64,000 bases of DNA from Sinorhizobium fredii USDA 205 (GTDB taxonomy: Bacteria > Pseudomonadota > Alphaproteobacteria > Rhizobiales > Rhizobiaceae). This document shows, piece after piece, positions 48,914 through 58,049 of this stretch. The stretch is taken from NCBI RefSeq assembly GCF_001461695.1, contig NZ_AUTC01000002.1:62001-126000 (forward strand), written 5' to 3'. The translations under genes were made by a program, and so were the position numbers. The notes beneath the pieces were generated by a model. It had not been told where the DNA came from and did no database searches. It saw only the letters and a program-made list of their open reading frames with translations. The number at the start of each line of letters is the position of its first letter. The stretch's first letter is position 1.

Positions 48914-50261
48914 CCCTATGGGTGCAGGACGCGGAAACAGCGTGCAGCGACCCGTCATCATCCCGGCAGACGGCGATCTTCTCGTCACCCCTCAGGATGA
49001 CGCCTCCTTCACCGGGTGGGATGTCGTGCGTGCTGCGGACGATCGACCGACTGTCGCCATCCCTGTGGAAGCCCTTGGGGAAAGGCCGGGTCGGATCATA
49101 GAGGCTCCGCCAGGGACTGGCGCGGCCGACGATCGTCTCTGCGATCATCATGCCGGCCGCGGTCCCGTTGCTGATGCCCCAGGCGTTGAATCCGGTAGCG
49201 ATATGAAAGCCCGGAGCCTTCTCGGGATCGGGTTCGCCAACATAGGGCACCCGGTCCGCAGTGTCGTAGTCCTCGTTGCACCAGCGCCAGGCGACCTCCC
49301 CGACGGCCAGGTTCTGCCGCGCCCATTCGTCCAACTCCACGAAGCGAGCGGCGACGTTCCCATCCTGGCCGGTATCGAATTTCGCACCGAGTACGACGAG
49401 CAGCGGGCCCGTAGCGTCCGAACCCGTCCGTATCGAATGCGTCGGATCGTCGATGCCGATGAACATCCCGTCGACGACAAGCGGATCGTCGATGCGGAAG
49501 GCCATCGCGGTATGACACCGCGGCTGCGTGCGGCTCGCCATGCCGACCGGGCTCTTGACCGTCATGTTGGTGGCGACGACCACGTGTTCGGCATGCACCG
49601 TCCCGCCAGCGGTCACCAGGCGCCAGCGGCTCGCCTCGCCTATCAGTACCGCTCGGCTCTGTTCGAATATGCGGCCGCCGTGGTCCGCCACAGCATGTGC
49701 CAGCCCGACGAGATATTTTGCCGGATTGAATTGCGCCTGGTCGGCAAAACAAAGCGCGCCCGTGGTCTCGAAGGGCAGCGGTGCGCGATCGAGCACCCGT
49801 GCTTCCAGCCCGACCTGTCGCGCCGCCTCTGCCTCGGCAACGACCGCTTCGCGCCCCTCCCCGCTTGTGGCATAGGTATAGGCATCCTTGCGTTCCAGAT
49901 CGCAGGCGATGGCATATTCCCGGATCCAGTCCTTGATCAGCGCGGCTCCAGCCGAATTCGCCTCGGCATAGCGCCGCGCCCTCGATAAATCGAGGGCGTC
50001 GATGAGATGGCGATAGATCAAGGCGTGCTGCGTCGTGATTTTCGCCGTCGATCGACCCGTCACCTGCCCGCCGATCTCCAGCGCTTCGAGGAGGACCACG
50101 GAGCGGCCGGCCTCGCGAAGGCGCAGCGCCGTGGTGAGCCCGACGATCCCGCCTCCAACGACGACCGTTTCGGCATGGATCGAGCCGTCGAGCGGCGAAT
50201 AGCCTGTCGGGCCGGCGCCGGCCACCCAGCAGCTTCCGCGATTTCCCGGCAGATTGGCCAT
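48831..50261 (-). CDS. FAD-dependent oxidoreductase (DadA-like) with frameshifted Rieske domain
   Basis: This 476-aa product has the N-terminal FAD fold [18 protein letters not shown], a DAO-type core, and the C-terminal flavin region [21 protein letters not shown] Rieske domain begins at about residue 430 ([23 protein letters not shown]) but is cut after the first Cys-His pair. A missing G in the run at 48914-48916 puts the second pair, CPCHG, into another frame ending at 48787. As read here the 2Fe-2S site cannot form. Full-length relatives are about 500 aa. The start at 50261 has GAGGA upstream. It is divergent from a peroxiredoxin gene. The substrate is unknown. Confidence 0.83.
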   Translation of the reverse strand: MANLPGNRGSCWVAGAGPTGYSPLDGSIHAETVVVGGGIVGLTTALRLREAGRSVVLLEALEIGGQVTGRSTAKITTQHALIYRHLIDALDLSRARRYAEANSAGAALIKDWIREYAIACDLERKDAYTYATSGEGREAVVAEAEAARQVGLEARVLDRAPLPFETTGALCFADQAQFNPAKYLVGLAHAVADHGGRIFEQSRAVLIGEASRWRLVTAGGTVHAEHVVVATNMTVKSPVGMASRTQPRCHTAMAFRIDDPLVVDGMFIGIDDPTHSIRTGSDATGPLLVVLGAKFDTGQDGNVAARFVELDEWARQNLAVGEVAWRWCNEDYDTADRVPYVGEPDPEKAPGFHIATGFNAWGISNGTAAGMMIAETIVGRASPWRSLYDPTRPFPKGFHRDGDSRSIVRSTHDIPPGEGGVILRGDEKIAVCRDDDGSLHAVSASCTHRAARSPGTMRIAPGIVPATARSSRRTGR

Positions 50262-50579
50262 TGTGACACGTCCTCGTTTGTGTGGTTTCGATAACCACGC
50301 CGGTTCGGGAATGTTCCGCCCGGTCATCCCTTGCCCCAAGCTGCTGGCGCCCGGACCGGCCCGACGGGGACCTTGCTCGTCGCGATTGACCTACAAGACG
50401 GAAGCCCGTGCCCCGTGACACGCTTGTCGTTTACCGCTTGCTCGTGGGCCAATGTAGGGCCATTCTGAGATCGGATCCTGGCTGTGCGGCAAGGCGAGAG
50501 GTCGGGCCCCTTCAGCGACCTCGAAACACCTGCCCTACTGCATTTTCTCGGCCGTTCCTTGAGGCGAGGAGGTTGTCCG
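50262..50579. other. 318-nt divergent promoter region
   Basis: The space between the divergent FAD/Rieske and peroxiredoxin genes has no convincing gene. A TTGACC near 50388 could be a -35 toward the right. No clear inverted repeat or known operator was seen. Confidence 0.35.
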
Positions 50580-51260
50580 ATGTCTACGCATCAAGCCAAC
50601 AATCCGTTGCAACCGGGCGATCAGGCCCCGAATGTCGTGTTCGATGCGATCTCGCGCGAGGGGAAGATCGCACTTGACGATTTTCGCGGCCGCAGCCCGT
50701 TGTTGGTCGGTCTGTTTCGGGGCCTGCATTGCCCCTTCTGCCGCCGCCACGTCGTGGCGATGGCACAGCTCAACCCGATATTGCGCGAGAAAGGCGTTCA
50801 GACCCTGGCGGTGGTGAACACCCCCGTCGAACGGGCGCGTCTCTACTTCCGTTACCATCCGATCGCCGATCTCCTTGCCGCATCCGATCCGGCCCGCGCT
50901 TCGCACCGCGCCTTCGGCTTACCCATCGTCGAGTTCACCGAGAAGGAGACCGACTGGCCGTCCAAGGTCGGAATGGATGCGATCATGGCAATGCGTGTCG
51001 ATCTGCCGGGCGAATTGTCCGAGCCGATGAATCCCGTTGCAGCAGGCGATCTGCTCAGCGAGAAGGATCCGTATGAAATCACAGAAGCCGATAGGCAGGT
51101 GAGATTAGCCGACCATATGCAGCTTGTCGGCCACTTCCTGCTCGATCGCGAAGGCGTGGTGCGCTGGAGCTTCACGGAGGTCGAGGAGGACGGCCGGAAT
51201 GTCTGTCAGGCGCTCAACCCCGAAGAATTGATGTCGGCCGCTTCGCATGTCGCGTATTGA
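50580..51260 (+). CDS. Peroxiredoxin-like (AhpC/TSA) protein
   Basis: This 226-aa thioredoxin-fold protein starts after GAGGAGG. The redox site is GLHCPFCRRHV, a CxxC as in the AhpC/TSA-like group rather than a classical single peroxidatic cysteine. Ordinary features are the N-terminal QPGDQAPNVVFDAI and the C-terminal HFLLDREGVVRWSF. It probably reduces peroxides or a disulfide. The divergent FAD/Rieske gene and the nearby katG give an oxidative-stress flavour. A RIME-like element begins 4 nt after its stop. Confidence 0.86.
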   Translation: MSTHQANNPLQPGDQAPNVVFDAISREGKIALDDFRGRSPLLVGLFRGLHCPFCRRHVVAMAQLNPILREKGVQTLAVVNTPVERARLYFRYHPIADLLAASDPARASHRAFGLPIVEFTEKETDWPSKVGMDAIMAMRVDLPGELSEPMNPVAAGDLLSEKDPYEITEADRQVRLADHMQLVGHFLLDREGVVRWSFTEVEEDGRNVCQALNPEELMSAASHVAY

Positions 51261-51263
51261 CCT

Positions 51264-51369
51264 ACTGCATGTCTCCTTAAATCGACCTCGATTTAAGGAG
51301 CAAAGACATGCAGCACTTGAAAGCGCTACAGCGACCTTTGCGCGCCTGATAAGGCGCGCGGCGCTGTAG
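51264..51369. repeat. RIME-like two-hairpin intergenic element, copy 2
   Basis: This 106-bp copy starts ACTGCATGTCTCCTTAAATC and ends GGCGCTGTAG, with the same two palindromes as at 48127. Compensatory change in the second stem (GCGCGCCTGATAAGGCGCGC instead of GCGCGTCTGATAAGACGCGC) shows that pairing is conserved. It begins 4 nt after the peroxiredoxin stop and may act as its transcript end. Confidence 0.75.
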
Positions 51370-51513
51370 ATCTCGCCGCGGCCAGCCTGCATTGCGAGTC
51401 GCCCTGAAGAACGACATCGAATACGGATTCGGCGTTCCATGCAGATAACGATTGTCCTTCCGCGGAAATAACCCTAGTTTGCGCTGTCTCCATGCATGGA
51501 ATACATAGGTTAG

Positions 51514-52401
51514 ATGCGCCCACGACGGTTTCTTCCCTCCATCAGCCTGCTGTCGGCCTTCGAGGCCGTCTTGCGCACCGGCTCCATCTCGGCGGCGGCG
51601 CGGGAAGTCAATCTGACGCAAAGCACCATCAGCCGGCTCATCCAGAGCCTCGAGGAGCAGCTGGGACGGCCGCTTTTCGAGCGCCACAGGCAGAGGCTCA
51701 TTCCGACCGAAGCGGCCCAGGCCTATGGGCGCGACGTGACCCGGGCCCTCGATCTCATTCAGCGCGGCAGCATGGAGTTTTCCGCCAATCCGGGCGGCGG
51801 TGCCCTGTCGCTCGCCATCCTGCCCGCCTTCGGCACCCGCTGGCTGGCGCCGCGGCTCGGCACCTTTCTGACCAGGAACCCGGGCGTGACGATCAACCTC
51901 GCGACACGCCTCAAGCGGTTCAATTTCGCCGCCGAGGGTTTCGATGCGGCCATTCATTTCGGAGCGGACGACTGGCGCGACGCCGGACACATGCAACTGT
52001 TCGAAGAAACCTTGACTGCCTGCGCCTCTCCGGCACTGCTTGCCGAACATCCGGTTCGCACCGTTCATGACATGGCGGGTCTGCCGCTGTTGCAGCTAGA
52101 GACGCGGTCGAACGCATGGGCAACCTGGTTTGCCGCACAGGGCGCCGAGGCTCCGAGCGTGACGGGAATGCTGCTCGACCAGTTCGCAACGATGACGCAG
52201 GCCGCCATTTCGGGGCTCGGCGTGGCCCTGCTCCCGGACTATCTCGCAGACATCGAGATCGAGGAAAAGCGCCTTGTGCCGCTTCTGAAGCGGTCGATTT
52301 CGGGTTCCGGCGCCTATTGGCTGGTCTGGCCGCAGTCGCGGGGCAACTATCCGCCGCTCGAAGCATTCCGCAGCTGGCTTGCCGCGGAGGTCTCCTCCTA
52401 G
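51514..52401 (+). CDS. LysR-family transcriptional regulator (GcvA-like)
   Basis: This 295-aa LTTR has the HTH GSISAAAREVNLTQSTISRLIQSLE and an effector domain with LATRLKRFNFAAEGFDAAIHFG, typical of the GcvA/AmpR group. It stands alone: upstream is a RIME-like element and downstream the convergent panD gene. A TCCATGCATGGA palindrome about 20 nt before the start may be its own operator. The regulon cannot be told from context. Confidence 0.88.
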   Translation: MRPRRFLPSISLLSAFEAVLRTGSISAAAREVNLTQSTISRLIQSLEEQLGRPLFERHRQRLIPTEAAQAYGRDVTRALDLIQRGSMEFSANPGGGALSLAILPAFGTRWLAPRLGTFLTRNPGVTINLATRLKRFNFAAEGFDAAIHFGADDWRDAGHMQLFEETLTACASPALLAEHPVRTVHDMAGLPLLQLETRSNAWATWFAAQGAEAPSVTGMLLDQFATMTQAAISGLGVALLPDYLADIEIEEKRLVPLLKRSISGSGAYWLVWPQSRGNYPPLEAFRSWLAAEVSS

Positions 52402-52438
52402 GGCCCCCTACCCGGCGCCACGCCTGCCTTTGTTGCGG

Positions 52439-52891
52439 CTATGTGCCGGCAACGGAGAGCGGGACCGGCTGCCTCCTATCCTCTTCATCAAGAATGCTGA
52501 ACGTGTATTTGCCCCGCTCATCGAGTTCGACCGAATAGGTCAGGCGATCGCGAATGTGGTTGTTGTCGTCGAAGGTCAGCACCGTCGGCTTCAAGTCGGG
52601 GATGCGGCTCTCGTCGAGATAGACGGAGTTGCAAATGATGACCTGATCGCCGGGCTGGCAGGTCCGGGCCGCCGCGCCGTTGAGGATGCAGCATCTGGAG
52701 CCGCGCTCGCCGAGTATGACATAGGTGGAGATGCGCGCCCCGGAGTTCTTGTTCCAGATCTCGACGAACTCCATCGGCAGGATTCCCGCCGCCTCGCAGT
52801 GATCCGGATCCAGGGTGATGGAGCCATGATAATTGAGGTTGGCCTCGGTCACGTAAATGCCGTGAAGTTTGCCAGCGACCAGTTTTCTCAT
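52439..52891 (-). CDS. panD: Aspartate 1-decarboxylase
   Basis: PanD (EC 4.1.1.11) makes beta-alanine for pantothenate. It is a 150-aa pyruvoyl enzyme, self-cleaved at Gly23-Ser24 in [11 protein letters not shown]. The C-terminal extension is about 25 residues longer than in E. coli. Other marks are [12 protein letters not shown] and the start after GGGGAGGA. It is a lone gene, convergent with a LysR gene. The Tyr and Arg residues of the active site region ([14 protein letters not shown]) are present. Confidence 0.93.
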   Translation of the reverse strand: MRKLVAGKLHGIYVTEANLNYHGSITLDPDHCEAAGILPMEFVEIWNKNSGARISTYVILGERGSRCCILNGAAARTCQPGDQVIICNSVYLDESRIPDLKPTVLTFDDNNHIRDRLTYSVELDERGKYTFSILDEEDRRQPVPLSVAGT

Positions 52892-53036
52892 GTTCCTCCC
52901 CGCGCGTCCGTGGCGTTCTCATAGAGCATCGTCCGCCGAAGTGAAAGGCTGGGCGGACGCGCGAAGTTCAGAGCGTGGCAAGACAGCCTCTGCCGTGATA
53001 CATGGCTGAAAGCTCGGAAGCAGATAGTGTCGAACG

Positions 53037-53483
53037 ATGAACCGGTACAGCTACAAGAACGACCCGGCGGTCCCGCCCTTTCCGGACGGGCACCCCATCT
53101 TTGTGTTCGACGCCGAGTGCGTCTTCTGCTCCGGCTGGGTCAAATTCGCGCTGAAGCGCGAGAGAGAGGCCAAATACCGGTTCTTGGCGGCGCAGTCGAA
53201 GGTCGGTAGAGCGCTCTATCGGCATTACGGACTCGACGATCGCGACTACGAGACGAACCTGTTCATCGAAGACGGCCGCGCCTATGTTCGCTCGGAGGCC
53301 ACAATTCGGGTCGTTGCCGGCCTGGGCTTTCCCTGGTCGATCTGCCGCCTGTTCCTTCTCGTCCCGACAAAATGGGCGGATGCGCTCTATGGCTTCGTCG
53401 CCCGCAACCGGTACCGGCTTGCCGGCCGGACCGCCACCTGCTTCGTTCCAACCCCGGAAGTCAGAAGCCGCTTCATTCTGTAG
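53037..53483 (+). CDS. DCC-family thiol-disulfide oxidoreductase (DUF393)
   Basis: This 148-aa protein has the family signature FVFDAECVFCSGWVKF, i.e. a DxxCxxC start of a thioredoxin-like fold, and the later DYETNLFIEDGRAYVRSEA. The family is thought to handle thiol-disulfide exchange but is poorly characterised. It is divergent from panD and convergent with ptsN. The ribosome-binding site is weak (GGAAG). Confidence 0.83.
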   Translation: MNRYSYKNDPAVPPFPDGHPIFVFDAECVFCSGWVKFALKREREAKYRFLAAQSKVGRALYRHYGLDDRDYETNLFIEDGRAYVRSEATIRVVAGLGFPWSICRLFLLVPTKWADALYGFVARNRYRLAGRTATCFVPTPEVRSRFIL

Positions 53484-53508
53484 AGTCTGCCCCAGCGGAT
53501 TCAGGCCT

Positions 53509-53976
53509 TTACCGCTTTTCGCCCTCCGTATCCTCGTTCAAGAGCGCGAGATATACTTCCTCCGGCGCCGATGCCGCACGTATCGATCTCAGCGTTTCCG
53601 GCGAGCGCAGCTTTCTCGCGATCGCCGCGAGGACATTCAAGTGCGTGGCAGTGCCCTCGGTCGGCGTCAGCAGAAAGCAGACGATATCCACCGGGATGTC
53701 GTCGATCGATTCGAAATCGATCGGTTTCTTAAGGCGTACAAAGAGGAAGAACGGAGCTGCAATCCCGCGAAGGGGCGCATGTGGAATCGCTATTCCTTCG
53801 CCGATCCCGGTCGAACCGAGCTTTTCCCGGTTGCTCAGGGCGCGAAATATCTCGCCCTCGTCAATACCGAGAGACCGGCTTGCGCTTTCCGCAAAGCGAT
53901 GCAGGAGCTGCCCTTTCGAAGCAGCGCCGAGATCGATGACGACGCGCTCCGGGGTGAGGATGTCAGATATGTTCAT
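53509..53976 (-). CDS. PTS EIIA-Ntr-like protein (PtsN paralogue) linked to kdp
   Basis: This 155-aa EIIA domain of the fructose/Ntr class has its phosphorylatable His in GIAIPHAPL (His66). The N-terminus MNISDILTPERVVIDL and the segment THLNVLAAIARKL are family-typical. The start at 53976 is used since the upstream extension overlaps kdpE. It is 32 nt after kdpE on the same strand, so it is probably cotranscribed. PtsN is known to bind KdpD and modulate the Kdp response in E. coli and rhizobia. A copy in the kdp operon would give a dedicated link between PTS phosphorylation and potassium uptake. That dedicated role is inferred. Confidence 0.84.
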   Translation of the reverse strand: MNISDILTPERVVIDLGAASKGQLLHRFAESASRSLGIDEGEIFRALSNREKLGSTGIGEGIAIPHAPLRGIAAPFFLFVRLKKPIDFESIDDIPVDIVCFLLTPTEGTATHLNVLAAIARKLRSPETLRSIRAASAPEEVYLALLNEDTEGEKR

Positions 53977-54008
53977 GATGCACTCGCGTCCTGATCGGAA
54001 CGACAACC

Positions 54009-54707
54009 TCAATTCTGTTCCGCTTCGCGCAGGCGATAGCCGACGCCGGTTTCCGTGGTGATGTATTGGGGCTGGTCCGGAGTGCGCTCGATCTTCTGGC
54101 GAAGCTGGCGGACATAGACCCTCAGATACTGAACATCCGTCGATTCACCCCAGATCTGGTTCAAGAGGTGCTGGTGCGTGATGACCTTGCCCGCGTACTG
54201 CACGAGGATGCGCAGGATGTCGTATTCCTTGGGCGACAGCTTGACTTCCTTGTCTGCCACTTTGACGATCCGCTTCACCAGGTCGACGGAAAGGTCGCCG
54301 GTCTTGAAGATCGGCCGTTCGCCCTGCTGCTGCAGCCTGTGGCGAAGCGCGACGCGGATGCGCGCGGCAAGCTCCTTCATGCCGAACGGCTTGGTGACAT
54401 AGTCGTCGGCTCCGAGTTCAAGCGCCTTGACGATGCCGGTTTCATCGGTCCGGCTGGAAAGGATGACGATCGGCAGCTCCAATACGTCGCTGCGCCATTT
54501 CGCCAGGAGATCGTGACCGGCCATGTCCGGCAGGCCGAGGTCGAGAAGGATCAGGTCCGGCCGCTCTTCGGCAACCTGGCTTATCGCATCCCTGGCATTG
54601 ATCGCTTCGAGCACGGCATAGCCTTCGCTCGTCAGGCCGACTCTCAGCAACTTCCGGATCGCCGGTTCGTCGTCCACGACCAGAATTTTCACGTTTGAGA
54701 CTGTCAT
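54009..54707 (-). CDS. kdpE: Response regulator KdpE
   Basis: This 232-aa OmpR-class regulator activates kdpFABC at low potassium or turgor. The receiver domain has the phosphoacceptor in LILLDLGLPDM and the TKPFG switch. The winged helix includes LSPKEYDILRILVQYAGKV and YLRVYVRQLRQKIE. The start at 54707 overlaps the kdpD stop as ATGA. It is downstream of kdpD and followed by the PtsN paralogue. Confidence 0.95.
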   Translation of the reverse strand: MTVSNVKILVVDDEPAIRKLLRVGLTSEGYAVLEAINARDAISQVAEERPDLILLDLGLPDMAGHDLLAKWRSDVLELPIVILSSRTDETGIVKALELGADDYVTKPFGMKELAARIRVALRHRLQQQGERPIFKTGDLSVDLVKRIVKVADKEVKLSPKEYDILRILVQYAGKVITHQHLLNQIWGESTDVQYLRVYVRQLRQKIERTPDQPQYITTETGVGYRLREAEQN

Positions 54708-57409
54708 GTCAGATCTTCCACATTTGGCGTTCCCGCCGGGACCGGCATTGTGATGGTAAAGACCGCCCCGGACCGATCCGTTCTGTTTCCCGCCAAGATC
54801 GTTCCGCCCATCGCCTCGACGAAGCCCCTGCAAATCGAAAGCCCGAGACCGGTTCCCGCTCGGACATGGTCGCCCTTGCGAACGCGATAGAAGCTGTCGA
54901 ACACGCGTTCGAGATCGCCGCTCGGGATGCCGGGGCCTTCATCCATGACCTGAAGAGTAACGGCGCTTTCGTCCACCCAGGCGCGAATTCTGATAGTCGA
55001 GCCCGGCGGAGCATATTTGGCTGCATTGTCGAGCAAGTTGAAGAGCACCTGCTCGGAGAGGACGGGGTCGAGCTTCAGCATCGGCAGATCCGGAGGCATT
55101 TCAATCACCGTCTTGTGCCGTGCCAGCATCTTGGCGGCCCGCCGGAGCGCCGTGCCGACCACGTCGCCGACGTCATGGAAGGAGGCGTTCGGCTCGGTCG
55201 CGCCCGACTCGATCCTCGTCATGTCGAGCAGATTGGCGATGAAGCGGTTGAGCCGCTCCGACTCGTCGACGACCGTCGAGAGCAGGTCGGTGCGGTCGTC
55301 CTCGGGCATCGCGCCGGAATAGTCGCGCAGCGTGCCGGCCGCCCCCATGATGGCGGCAAGCGGCGTCTTGAGGTCGTGCGAAATCGACGTGAGGAGAGCG
55401 GAACGAAGCCTGTCGGCCTCCGCGGCCAGCCGCGCCCGGTCGACGTCGGCGACCAATTGTACCCGCTCGATCGCCAGCGCAGCCTGGTCCGCCAGGGCAT
55501 CGAACAGCCGCTGCTGTTCCGGCGTCAACAACGGTCCCTGCCTGTCATTGTCGAGACCGATGACGCCGATGGCGGTGCGGCCGGTCCGCAGCGGCAGATA
55601 AAGACGCTTGGCTCCCGGCAGTGTATCGGCGCCGCGACCCGCCGGCCGATCGTTTTCCCATGCCCAGCGAGCCGCGGCGATATCCGCATCGACGAGCGTA
55701 TCGTCGGGCGGATAGCCTGCCTTGACCGCAATCGAGCCGTCTTCGGGCAAAAGGATCACCACTCGAACCTTGAGCATCGACGCGACCTGATGGGCGGTCG
55801 CCCACAACACGTCATCGAGCGTTCCGGTGCTGGCGAGCTTCTTCGCGAAGAGATAGAGATCCTCCGTCGTCCTGGCGCGCTGGCGGGCCGCGGCGGCCTG
55901 GCGTTGGACGCGGGCCGTCAGGTTGCTCGCAGTGACGGCGACTACCAGGAAGAACACCAGCGCCAGCACGCTTTCGGGATCCCGGATCGTAAAGGTGTAC
56001 CGCGGCTCCAGAAAGAAGAAATTGAAGGCGAGCGCACTGACAAAGCAAGTATAGAGGGCCGGTCCCAGACCCGCCGTCACGGCAGAGGTGAGAACGCCGA
56101 TCAGCAACACGAGCGCCAGGTTGCGGACGTCCAGCACCTGGTCAAGTAGCGCACTGAATGCGAGTGCAATCGAGATGTAGAGGGTGCTGAGAAGATAGGG
56201 CTGAAGCTTGACCTGTTTCGGCGGCGGCGCGGTCTTCACGCCCCTTGCGGCCGGCGGCGCGCGCTCCGCGCCGGACACCACATGCACGCTGATATCGCCT
56301 GCGTGCCGGATCAGGTCATGCGAGACGGACCCTTCGACCAGTTCGCGCCAGCGTGGCTTGTTCGGTTTTCCGGTCACCACATGGGTGACATTGTGGGCCG
56401 CCGCGTGCCGAAGAATGTCGCGCGCCACGCTCTGCCCCGGAATGGTCATGGCCTCGCCGCCCAGTTGCTCGGCAAGCCGCAAGTGCGAAGCCAGCCGGTC
56501 CTTGCCGGCGTCGGGCAGATTGATGGATCCGGACGTCTCGACGTGGATCGCGGTCCAGGGTGCCCGCAACCGGTCCGCCTGCCGCTTTGCGTAGCGGACA
56601 AGGGCCGCGCCGCGCGGGTCATGGTCGATGCAGACGAGCACACGGTCTCCCGCCGCCCAGGGACCCCGGATCGCATGCGCCTGCATGTGGCTCAGGAGCT
56701 GGTCGTCGACGCGCTCGGCGGTGCGGCGCAGTGCGAGTTCGCGAAGCGCCGTCAGATTGCCGGGAGAAAAGTAATTGGCTATCGCCCGCTTTGCGGTCGT
56801 CGGCAGATAGACCTTTCCCTCGTGCAATCGCTTGATCAGATCGTCGGGGGTGAGATCGATGATCTCGACATCGTCGGCGCGGTCGATGATCGAGTCGGGC
56901 ACCGTCTCGCGCACCCGGATCCGGGTGATCTGTGCGACGATGTCGTTGAGGCTTTCGATATGCTGGACATTCAGCGTCGAATAGACGTCGATCCCCTGAG
57001 CGAGGATTTCCTCCACGTCCAGATAGCGCTTCGAGTGGCGGCTGCCCTCGACATTGGTGTGCGCCAGCTCGTCGATCAGGACCAGTTGCGGACGGCGCAC
57101 GAGGATGGCGTCGAGGTCCATTTCATCGAGGACGTGGCCCTTATACTCCACCTTGCGGCGGGGTATGACCTCGAAGCCGTCGACGAGCGCCTGGGTCTCC
57201 TGACGGCCATGGGTCTCGACGATGCCGATGACGACGTCATTGCCCTCGGATTTCCGGGCCCGCCCGGAGACCAGCATCTCGTATGTCTTGCCCACCCCTG
57301 GCGCAGCACCGAGGAAGATCTTCAGCCGGCCGCTCGCCTCGCGTTCGGCATTCTCGAGGAGAGCGTCGGGCGAAGGCCTTGTGTCGACGTCGCGTCTTTC
57401 GTCGGGCAT
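54704..57409 (-). CDS. kdpD: Sensor histidine kinase KdpD
   Basis: This 901-aa inner-membrane kinase begins with a KdpD N-terminal domain carrying Walker A GAAPGVGKT (about 34-42). A universal-stress-like domain follows. Four transmembrane helices lie around residues 395-505, then a GAF domain, the HisKA site SHDLKTPLAAI (His678) and the HATPase (NLLDNAAKYAPPG). These are the usual lengths and order. It lies 58 nt after kdpC, separated by a hairpin, and is coupled to kdpE. Confidence 0.95.
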   Translation of the reverse strand: MPDERRDVDTRPSPDALLENAEREASGRLKIFLGAAPGVGKTYEMLVSGRARKSEGNDVVIGIVETHGRQETQALVDGFEVIPRRKVEYKGHVLDEMDLDAILVRRPQLVLIDELAHTNVEGSRHSKRYLDVEEILAQGIDVYSTLNVQHIESLNDIVAQITRIRVRETVPDSIIDRADDVEIIDLTPDDLIKRLHEGKVYLPTTAKRAIANYFSPGNLTALRELALRRTAERVDDQLLSHMQAHAIRGPWAAGDRVLVCIDHDPRGAALVRYAKRQADRLRAPWTAIHVETSGSINLPDAGKDRLASHLRLAEQLGGEAMTIPGQSVARDILRHAAAHNVTHVVTGKPNKPRWRELVEGSVSHDLIRHAGDISVHVVSGAERAPPAARGVKTAPPPKQVKLQPYLLSTLYISIALAFSALLDQVLDVRNLALVLLIGVLTSAVTAGLGPALYTCFVSALAFNFFFLEPRYTFTIRDPESVLALVFFLVVAVTASNLTARVQRQAAAARQRARTTEDLYLFAKKLASTGTLDDVLWATAHQVASMLKVRVVILLPEDGSIAVKAGYPPDDTLVDADIAAARWAWENDRPAGRGADTLPGAKRLYLPLRTGRTAIGVIGLDNDRQGPLLTPEQQRLFDALADQAALAIERVQLVADVDRARLAAEADRLRSALLTSISHDLKTPLAAIMGAAGTLRDYSGAMPEDDRTDLLSTVVDESERLNRFIANLLDMTRIESGATEPNASFHDVGDVVGTALRRAAKMLARHKTVIEMPPDLPMLKLDPVLSEQVLFNLLDNAAKYAPPGSTIRIRAWVDESAVTLQVMDEGPGIPSGDLERVFDSFYRVRKGDHVRAGTGLGLSICRGFVEAMGGTILAGNRTDRSGAVFTITMPVPAGTPNVEDLT

Positions 57410-57434
57410 TGATAAGCATTCCCCTCGCGGTCAA

Positions 57435-57460
57435 GGCTGGGGCTGCGTTTGGCCCCAGCC
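57435..57460 (-). other. Hairpin between kdpC and kdpD
   Basis: GGCTGGGGC and GCCCCAGCC form a perfect 9-bp stem with an 8-nt loop in the 58-nt gap between kdpC and kdpD. There is no U-run, so it may reduce read-through or stabilise the kdpFABC message rather than terminate fully. Confidence 0.55.
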
Positions 57461-57467
57461 CATTCCG

Positions 57468-58037
57468 TTATTGAGCAGCGGGCCCGTCAAGCGCAAGGTT
57501 CAATGCCAGAACATTGACCGTTGGCTCGCCCATGAAGCCCAATTCCCGGTCTTTGATGTAGCCATCGACCAGCGACTTGACCGCCACTTCATCAAGGCCA
57601 CGCGCCTTGGCGACGCGGGGCACCTGGAAATAGGCCGCCTCGGGCGAGATATGCGGATCGAGGCCGCTGCCCGACGTCGTTACCAGGTCCATCGGGACCG
57701 GGGCAGCGGGGTTCGTCGCCTTCAGTGCCTCGGCGTCGGCCTTGATGCGGTCGATCAATTTCTGATTGGTCGGCCCAAGGTTGGATCCGCTGGAGCCGGC
57801 GGCGTTATAGCCGTCGCCAGCAGCGGAAGGCCGGCCGTGGAAATACCGGTCGCTGGTGAAGGCCTGACCGATCAGCTCGGAGCCGACCATCTTACCGTCC
57901 TTCTCGATCAGGCTTCCGTTCGCCTGATGCGGGAAGAGGGCCTGGGCGATGCCGGTCATTCCAAGCGGATAGACCAGTCCGGTCAATACCGTGAGTGCGA
58001 TGATCATGACGATCGCGGGTTTTACTTGCTTCCACAT
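57468..58037 (-). CDS. kdpC: Potassium-transporting ATPase subunit KdpC
   Basis: This 189-aa subunit has one N-terminal transmembrane helix ([20 protein letters not shown]) and a periplasmic domain with [22 protein letters not shown] and [15 protein letters not shown]. It stabilises the KdpFABC complex and raises potassium affinity. The gene is 12 nt after kdpB and is intact. Confidence 0.95.
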   Translation of the reverse strand: MWKQVKPAIVMIIALTVLTGLVYPLGMTGIAQALFPHQANGSLIEKDGKMVGSELIGQAFTSDRYFHGRPSAAGDGYNAAGSSGSNLGPTNQKLIDRIKADAEALKATNPAAPVPMDLVTTSGSGLDPHISPEAAYFQVPRVAKARGLDEVAVKSLVDGYIKDRELGFMGEPTVNVLALNLALDGPAAQ

Positions 58038-58049
58038 GGGAGCGCTTCC

